Assembly: GCA_021521415.1 (NCBI GenBank) | Contig: JAIQDT010009160.1 | Location: 17,939 to 81,938, forward strand | Origin: Bidens hawaiensis | Lineage: Eukaryota; Streptophyta; Magnoliopsida; Asterales; Asteraceae | Reading direction: 5' to 3' | Length of the DNA: 64,000 bases | Part shown: piece by piece, positions 57,614 to 64,000 of the stretch | How positions within the stretch are numbered: the first letter of the stretch is position 1 | How the letters are laid out: every line of letters starts with the position of its first letter | The notes under the pieces: generated by a model | The model's database searches: none | What the model saw: the letters and a program-made list of their open reading frames with translations, nothing else | What the model was told of the DNA's origin: nothing | Position numbers and translations under genes: made by a program

Positions 57614-59150
57614 AATTTTATTATGGTGCAAAGTTTTTCATTTTTTTAGGTGGAGAAATTCATAAAAATGCAAATATATTGTGATTTCTGTTTGTAAAGA
57701 TAAAATCCAAAAATAATAAAAAATGCTCCTCATAATGACTTTTTGAGCATAAAGAGAAAATGATAGTACATTGATAATTTATGTCTCGTATCCAGTAAAA
57801 AAGAGGTAAAAAGGTTGTGTGATTAATTATATTAGTGCGTTGATAGGCCTTAAACGAATATGTAAGAAAGAGTATCTGATATAAACCTAAAATTGCCAAA
57901 TTTAAAGGGGTGTTAGTCTCTAGTAAAGTGTTGATAATGAAGGCATAAATGTAATAGCATGTCATACTCAAGTCTTGAGTCAGTTAGATCACCAATAAAT
58001 AATGTTTATAAAAAGAAGAATTGGTTATGATATGATGTGTGGGTAGGCCTAACTTGTAAGTATGCTAGACTTCATTTAAAACTAGAAATTTGATGCTTCT
58101 ACTATAATGGTTAACATTTCAATGTCATACGGTTTTATGGCCTTAAATCTTGTATTGATGGGATGTTTCGGGGTTCCGAACTCCATTGAGTCTTTATGCA
58201 GTTTCTCATCTAGGTATTCATTTCGGTGAATATTATTATGCTTAAAAAGTGAACCGGCAGTTTATCTGCCAATACAAGTTATTAAACTTGATCACATCGT
58301 ACTTCATAGTATAAATTCAATACTGAGACAAACCACGTTGTTAGTCATACATTGTCCCTTCGCTTACGTTTTATTACCATTAAGAAACTAACCACAAGAG
58401 ACACAATGTCTGCAAAGCCTTACAGATGACATCGGGCATACTTATCCATGGGAAAGGACCTCGGGGTATTGCTTGATAACGAGGGTATGTCTTGTAGTGG
58501 GGATTATTTTCTAGATAGCTGATATAAAATATTAAATCTTGGCTTTTTAATAGACCTCATGTTTATGTTTAGGTGGACAACAATACCTTGATCTTCTTAG
58601 CTAATTCTTTACAAAAAAATATTTGTGTAATGCAAATATTTTGATCTGCTGATTCAAATGGTTTAAGTCAAGTTGGGGTGATTTTGTGAAAATCAGTCGA
58701 AGCCCGAATCATGATTAGAGGCTGATAGTTCCAGATATTATGTGGCCTATTTGAAACTTAAAAGGTATCACAAAAATTTCTGAAAGCTTTGTTATAAGGT
58801 TTAGGTGGACAACAATACCAATGACTGAGTTGTCATAATAAGCCAAAATATAAAACTTTGATGAAATGAATTCTTGGTCAACACGATTCCCTACTCGAAC
58901 TCACAAAAACAAATTATATATGTACAGCTTTTCGTAGTTTAGATTAAGCTGTAGTTTATTTTATTTTGAATATTTGAAAAGGTACAAAAAAAAACTCAAG
59001 GATTAGTGAGCTTTGTGAATTGAAACTTTGATAAAAATCATGAATTTTATTATTTTAATATAAGTTTTACCCACAAGTTAAGTTAATGTTTAAGATAATT
59101 ATTTATATAATGAGCAACAAATATGGTTTTTGATGGTTAATATAAGAATT
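57614..59150 (+). other. post-pol noncoding spacer (family 3)
   Basis: Noncoding, AT-rich. 58735-58915 is alignable with 51155-51345 in the family-2 element. An open frame on the minus strand (57660-57971) has no recognisable motif. Confidence 0.55.
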
Positions 59151-60880
59151 TAACAAGGGTTTGAGTGGTAAATACTATCATTCGTTAATGTAAAATCTCG
59201 TTCGTTATAAACTGATAACGAATGGATGGTCATTCGTTTTTTACTCATAACGAATGTGCTTCATTCATTACAACTACACATTCGCTTCCGCTATGACATA
59301 ACAAATGAGAACATATGCGTTAATCTATTAACGAATGAGTAACGAATAAATGGTTATTTTTAAATCTTTCACGAATGAAGGGTTATTCATTACTATATTT
59401 AAGGAATAAGACATTCAGGTGTTTTGGGCTGTGTGAAAGGGTTGTACGGCATATATAAATCTTCAAGAACGAATGGCAGTCCATTCGTACTTACACTGTT
59501 ACCCTCGAAAACGCCTCACACAATGTGTGCTATTGCAAATTTTTTCAAGAAAACTTGAGTTCAAAGTCCTTTTGTTTCATCTTTGTGGACTAGTTAATAA
59601 CGTATATATGATGATCCGGGTTATTTTAATTTAGGTATTGATCGGATTTTAAAAGGGTTTGAAGGATAAACCCTTACAGCCTAAAATTGATAATATTGAC
59701 ACACAAATTGGTTTGTAAAATCAAATTAGATAATATCACATCGTAAATGGTCATGTATTGAGTGATTTCAAAATTCAAAAAGCATACTTTGACTTCCGGG
59801 TTTAAATCAATGTTGTCTTTGACCCTTGATGTCAACTATGTTCTTTGAAGTCATTCGTTCATGAACATTCGTTATTCAACTACTTGACATTCGTTCACTA
59901 AGATTAACGAATGACCTCAGTCGTTGATTGATTAACGAATGAGTGTTTGTAATGTTCAAAGACTATGTACATTGATCGATGTCGAAAGGTAAATAAAAAA
60001 CATTTATAATATTACTTTTACTAGCAAGTGAAAATAAAGTGTGGAATCCATAGGGAATCAATGGAAAGTGCTAATCTAGTAGAATGATTTTTAATTCATA
60101 ATACTATATAGTGGACAAACGATGCCAAGCGGTTTGTAATATTTGCTAACTGAAAACACGGTTACTTTGATTTGTAAACAGTATGAGGAAATAACCAATC
60201 TCCAGGTTTTAGGTTGTGAAGAAAGTTGGACAAGTAATTAAACCTATTTGGAAACGATGCCAACCTAAATATTTGGCTCTGTTGTGTGACAGCTACCAAA
60301 TCGCCCCAAGATGATAGAATATGAAGGATGACTGTTTTAGAGCTCTACCGAGCATTAATATGGTAGAAATAACCCAAAAATGGAATTTCCCCGTCAGAAC
60401 CCACAGTAAGCTATAATGGAGCCACCGTAGCTTACGGTGGGAGAGTAATCTACGGTGGATGTAACTGCCTTATAGTGACCAATCTACGGTGGAGCACCGT
60501 AGCCTACGTTGGCTACACCATTAAAACACCATAATCTCATTCTCTTGACATTTGTTCGCCTTTTATGCCTCGTTTTACATTCCTCTAATCGTAACTTGAT
60601 TCCTTGCAATCCTAAATACTCCGAATTAGCTCCTTTAAGCTACAAACACCTGTAGACATAAAACCTCTCAAAGTACTCATGTTCGATACATACAAAAAAT
60701 TAAAACACACCACATTAAGCACATAGAGCACGTTCTTTTACCCGTACATCATACATTAGTAATGATTTAGTCTATTGGTTATATCTACTTAACGAATGTG
60801 CTTATTCGTTAATTACTTATATAAACGTATACTATTTTCATTCATTATATTTTAATGTATAACGAATAAGGGCGATGCAG
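59151..60880 (+). promoter_or_regulatory. putative accessory-ORF promoter (family 3), ATTCGTTA/TAACGAAT motif array
   Basis: 59176-59430 has about 14 copies of ATTCGTTA or its complement TAACGAAT and variants. TATATAAAT follows (59452-59460), then more copies at 59468-59490, 59851-59947 and 60793-60870. The spacing to the accessory reading frame is long enough for a 5'UTR intron as in family 2, but I could not fix splice sites. An 804-bp insertion (59955-60758) interrupts the array. Confidence 0.45.
59955..60758. mobile_element. possible inserted repeat unit with GTAATG flanks
   Basis: Flanked by GTAATG at 59949-59954 and 60759-60764, and interrupts an otherwise continuous TAACGAAT-rich region. 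It contains repeated CTACGGTGG / CACCGTAG motifs at 60415-60520. No ORF or clear terminal repeats, so its class is unknown. Confidence 0.35.
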
Positions 60881-63604
60881 TCAAGATTAATAAAAATTTC
60901 CATTATTAATGTGTTCGTTTGTGCAAAAACGGCTGATAATCCACATATTAATGTTCCCGAGGTACAACAAGATCAGCATGTTGGTCAAGAGGTTCAAGGA
61001 AATCAAGAACCACAGATTGAGTAACATATTGATAATCTCGAGGCACAAAAGGAAGAAGTAGAAGCAGTTGAAAACTAATTAGTCTCTGTAGAAGGATAAC
61101 ATTTGTGCTTTCTTGGTTCAGAACTATTTCGAACGTGCAATATTTGGGGACGTGATTATGTTCTTGACTCGGTCATGAATATACCGTGCTATAACGATAA
61201 ATCTTCCAGTTCACTATAACAATATTCTACCATTATGGGAAATTGCTAGATATGTGGCTGGGGAAAACAACATTGTTGCTGAGGTACAAGAGAATATAAT
61301 AGTTGTTGATAATAAGATAATTCTTAGTATTGGGTTTTGCTGATACAGTTGATGATCCTTGTGGACTATTTAGAAGGTTAAAGTATAAGGCTGAATTCAA
61401 CAAGTATCTCTTACATGTATAGATTCATTATTTGGGAGGAAGGAAAGGTGGAAATGACGAGTGCAGGATCATGCTCTATCACCTAAAGAATAATTGAACC
61501 ATGAGGAAGAATCAGATCTTAATATATGCTTCCTCTAGATTATCATAAACCATTTAGGGCCTTACCTTATTATAGACTCGGAGGTTCGAGCTGATTTGAT
61601 TGAATTGGAACATATGAATGAAAATGCTATGCGAAGGATTCAGACAAACCGTGGTCAGACTGAACACACTAGACCAAGGTTTAAACGTTTGATTGGGCAT
61701 TTGACTAGTGTTTATTATCAAGATCCACCTAATGATCATTAGATACACGATGATTTGGATTCTAAACGTGATGGTGGTGATGGTGGAGGTTATGTTGGGA
61801 ATGATGGTGGACCTGATGGTGCTGATAATGGTGATGGTGAGGTAGAGGCATGAAAGCGGAAGGCTAAAGGCAAAGCTATTGTTTTTGATATGTCGATGCC
61901 AAAAAGACCCTGGAGGGGTTTCGGGTGTTGAGGTTTTGGAGTCCCAACCACAAGTTACTCATGTAGTTACTAATCCGCCTACATTGGTGGCTACTATGTC
62001 ACCAAGTACACCGTTGGAAACTTTATTTACTACTACTTCAACAGATCCGCATTTCACATCTATTCCTCGATTAGTGTTATCTTTGTTGCCGACATTGTCT
62101 CCTCAACAAAGCTTCGCTACTACAAGTCCATAGGTTAAAGCTAGGTAATTGCCGAAGCCAGATTTTTCATTTATGTCTTTCAATAGACCACGGCCTGATG
62201 CTGCTAATTCATCCGAACTTCTACCACTTACCAGTTCAACATCAGATGTTCCAGATGATGAATCTGATACATTTACAAGAAAATCAAAGACAGATGGCGC
62301 AGGGTCTCTCCAGTTTTTACAACGAGAGAATAAGGATCTGAGAGCTCTGATTGCTTCTTAGGGGGAGAATATTGAATTGCAAGACTAGATATATCCTTCA
62401 AGTCACATGCAAAGATGATATGTTGAAGAAGTTGACGGATTGGGATCACGACAAGGATCTTGAGGCAGGTATGTTCGACCAGCAACCATGTGGTTCTTCA
62501 TCTGGTAATGTATATGTCGAGGGAGTGTTGTCAGGGACGGAGATGGTTGTGTACCATGATTCGACAAAGGTACAACCCGCGATCACTTTAAAGGTAAAGA
62601 CGATGTTGTTTGTTGATGAAGACGAGATTGTGAGAAGTAAGGTAAATGCGAATGAAATCGAAGAAGGTGAGTTTGTTGGTCATTCGTTGATCAAAGAACA
62701 AATTGCCTTGCTTCTTAATTTAAACACGGAGGATGTGGTGGAGTTGGAGAAACGAGAGGATGTGGAGAAAGTAAGATTTGATAAGAGTGTTCCATCTAGG
62801 AGTACTAATTTTGATTATGATGATGCGGATACGGAGGACGCGACGGCTGAGAAAACCCATATATGTATACCTATTCTAACTCTGATGAAGGGATTCCGTT
62901 CTTTTCAACAGAACATTTTGATGTTGCTGAATAATGTTTGGGGAAAGAGAAAGAGAAATGGAAAGGGAAAAAGAAGCTAAAGGAACCCGAGACTACACAA
63001 GCTTTAGTTGGTATGTTTAACTATAATGTTGCAAATATGAACAGCATAATTGAGTCACTGCGATATGTTGAAAAAGAAGTTTATCTGCGTTGTAAGGCTC
63101 TTCTGACTGCATACCAACTGACGCAGTTTGTTGTTGTGACGACGGTGAAGGGTAATATTAATTTTTGGATGTACTAACCGGAGCTTAAGATATGTATCAT
63201 AAAATGGGTGCATGGTATGCCGTATTTTAAACGTAATACTGATCTGCTTTCCATGCCACGATGTGGTGTTCGTTCATTGGCGATCAAAACCGTTTATATA
63301 CCTGGGTAACAATCAATTAGCTTATGGGTTTTACCGTCATCTGTTACATGAAGTAAAGTATGACTTTAAGTTATTTAAGCCACATGTGCCGGCCAAGAAG
63401 TACATTGATGAGATAGATCCATGCATTGGGTGGAGGAAACATGTACTTAAAGTAAAGCCACCACGAATTATAAAGAAAGTCATTTTCCCAAGTATTTATT
63501 AGAGATTCAGTTGGTGGTACTATGATGACAAAACAGGGGAAGCCTTAATTGTATTGGGGAGTGGTTTGAAGACGGAGTTTATAAGATTTATTGATACGAT
63601 TTAG
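60881..63604 (+). pseudogene. accessory ORF (family 3), heavily decayed
   Basis: Scattered frames. Around 61235-61420 the wording WEIARYVAGENNIVAEVQEN and VVDNKIILSIGF parallels the family-2 N-terminal part (SMVQGEKVVVSDNVIIKIL). Then EHMNENAMRRIQTNRGQT, a Gly/Asp run (61770-61850), KRKAKGKAIVFD, Thr/Pro/Ser-rich frame 61879-62133, a coiled-coil bit (LQFLQRENKDLRALIAS, to 62361) and a 209-codon charged frame 62351-62980 ending KRKRNGKGKRS. 62938-63502 is the C-terminal part. Same proline-rich, basic and coiled plan as families 1 and 2. Confidence 0.5.
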
Positions 63605-63643
63605 CTAGTTAACTTGTCTGAATCCGTTAATGAATTGTTATAC

Positions 63644-63936
63644 TGAAAGAATGTGTACGGTTTAGGATCAATACACTGAGTTTACAATATACTCTTCAAC
63701 ATAATGAGCGGAAATCAATATGAGATAAGATGCACAAGATAGATTCACTTTTTAATATACTTTATATTCCTTGAAAACAGATATTAGTACAAAGAGTATG
63801 ACAACTTTTATTGTTGTACACAATCTGGAAATCTAGACCACTCATGAGGCTAGACGGATATGTCTATATATATGGACATTGAAATATCCGTCATATATGT
63901 ACATATCCGTTGGATATGACTTATACGCACATTACA
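63644..63936 (-). repeat. partial LTR of family-2 type, minus orientation
   Basis: TGAAAGAATGTGTACGG at 63644 matches the LTR end at 54806 (TGAAAGAACGTGTACG) and the two stay alignable to the CATATCCG repeats at 63860-63930. No PBS precedes it. It breaks off at about 63936 into a repeated host segment. Confidence 0.65.
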
Positions 63937-64000
63937 CATTCAGTTGGTGGTACTATGATGACAAAACATTGTTGTACACAATCTGGAAATCTAGACCACT
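63937..64000 (+). repeat. mosaic duplication at the right edge
   Basis: 63938-63968 repeats 63505-63535 exactly, and 63969-64000 repeats 63811-63842 exactly. The second copy thus lacks 63536-63810. It continues beyond the window. Confidence 0.85.

Overview
This window is plant nuclear DNA made almost entirely of LTR retrotransposons. I found no host gene, rRNA, tRNA or CRISPR array. The evidence for a plant is plant-type Ty1/copia and Ty3/gypsy polyproteins, primer-binding sites matching initiator tRNA-Met (TGGTATCAGAGC), long AT-rich LTRs and CT microsatellites in the copia LTRs. The large copia elements with an extra proline-rich/coiled-coil ORF after pol resemble elements I associate with Asteraceae (lettuce/Tanacetum-type genomes). 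That family assignment is recognition, not a search result.

Layout, left to right. 1-2999: minus-strand Ty3/gypsy gag-protease-RT remnant (element F). 3000-6048: 3' part of a copia element (E) with an expanded LTR. 6049-9878: minus-strand accessory ORF and its putative promoter, which I assign to a large copia element D. 9879-19572: copia element A, internally deleted, with its RT-RNase H region triplicated and a 4.1 kb solo LTR inserted at 14081-18164. 19578-22339: 3' noncoding region, RNase H and RT of D. 22340-41679: a non-autonomous LARD-like element B with 1.9-2.1 kb LTRs and no gag/pol of its own. Inside B lies copia element C (24447-35708), and inside C a 3.2 kb solo LTR (26233-29411). 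41685-48220: integrase, protease, gag, PBS and 5' LTR of D. 48221-64000 (plus strand): a mosaic of at least two further copia families with the same pol / spacer / promoter / accessory-ORF plan, plus LTRs in both orientations.

Nesting is supported by target-site duplications: TGATT around B, ATGAT around the solo LTR in C, ATATT around the solo LTR in A. Those of C (ATATA/ATGTA) and A (GTTTA/GCTTA) each have one mismatch. The deepest nest is four levels: D > B > C > solo LTR. All coding regions carry frameshifts or stops. C is the best preserved (all copia domains recognisable, LTRs about 3% different by eye).

The most interesting pattern is not a gene. In three different accessory-ORF copia families, the segment between pol and the accessory ORF holds a dense array of a family-specific short CG-containing motif (TTGCTCGR; CATATACGG/CTTATACGG; ATTCGTTA/TAACGAAT). 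A TATA box follows in each case, and in two of the three a plausible 5'UTR intron before the accessory ATG. In two families the same motif is also concentrated in the LTR. This suggests a second, LTR-like promoter that evolves in concert with the LTR. Separately, the leader of C contains 13 strictly alternating complementary arms (CCGAGAAC / GTTCTCGG), predicting a run of RNA hairpins.
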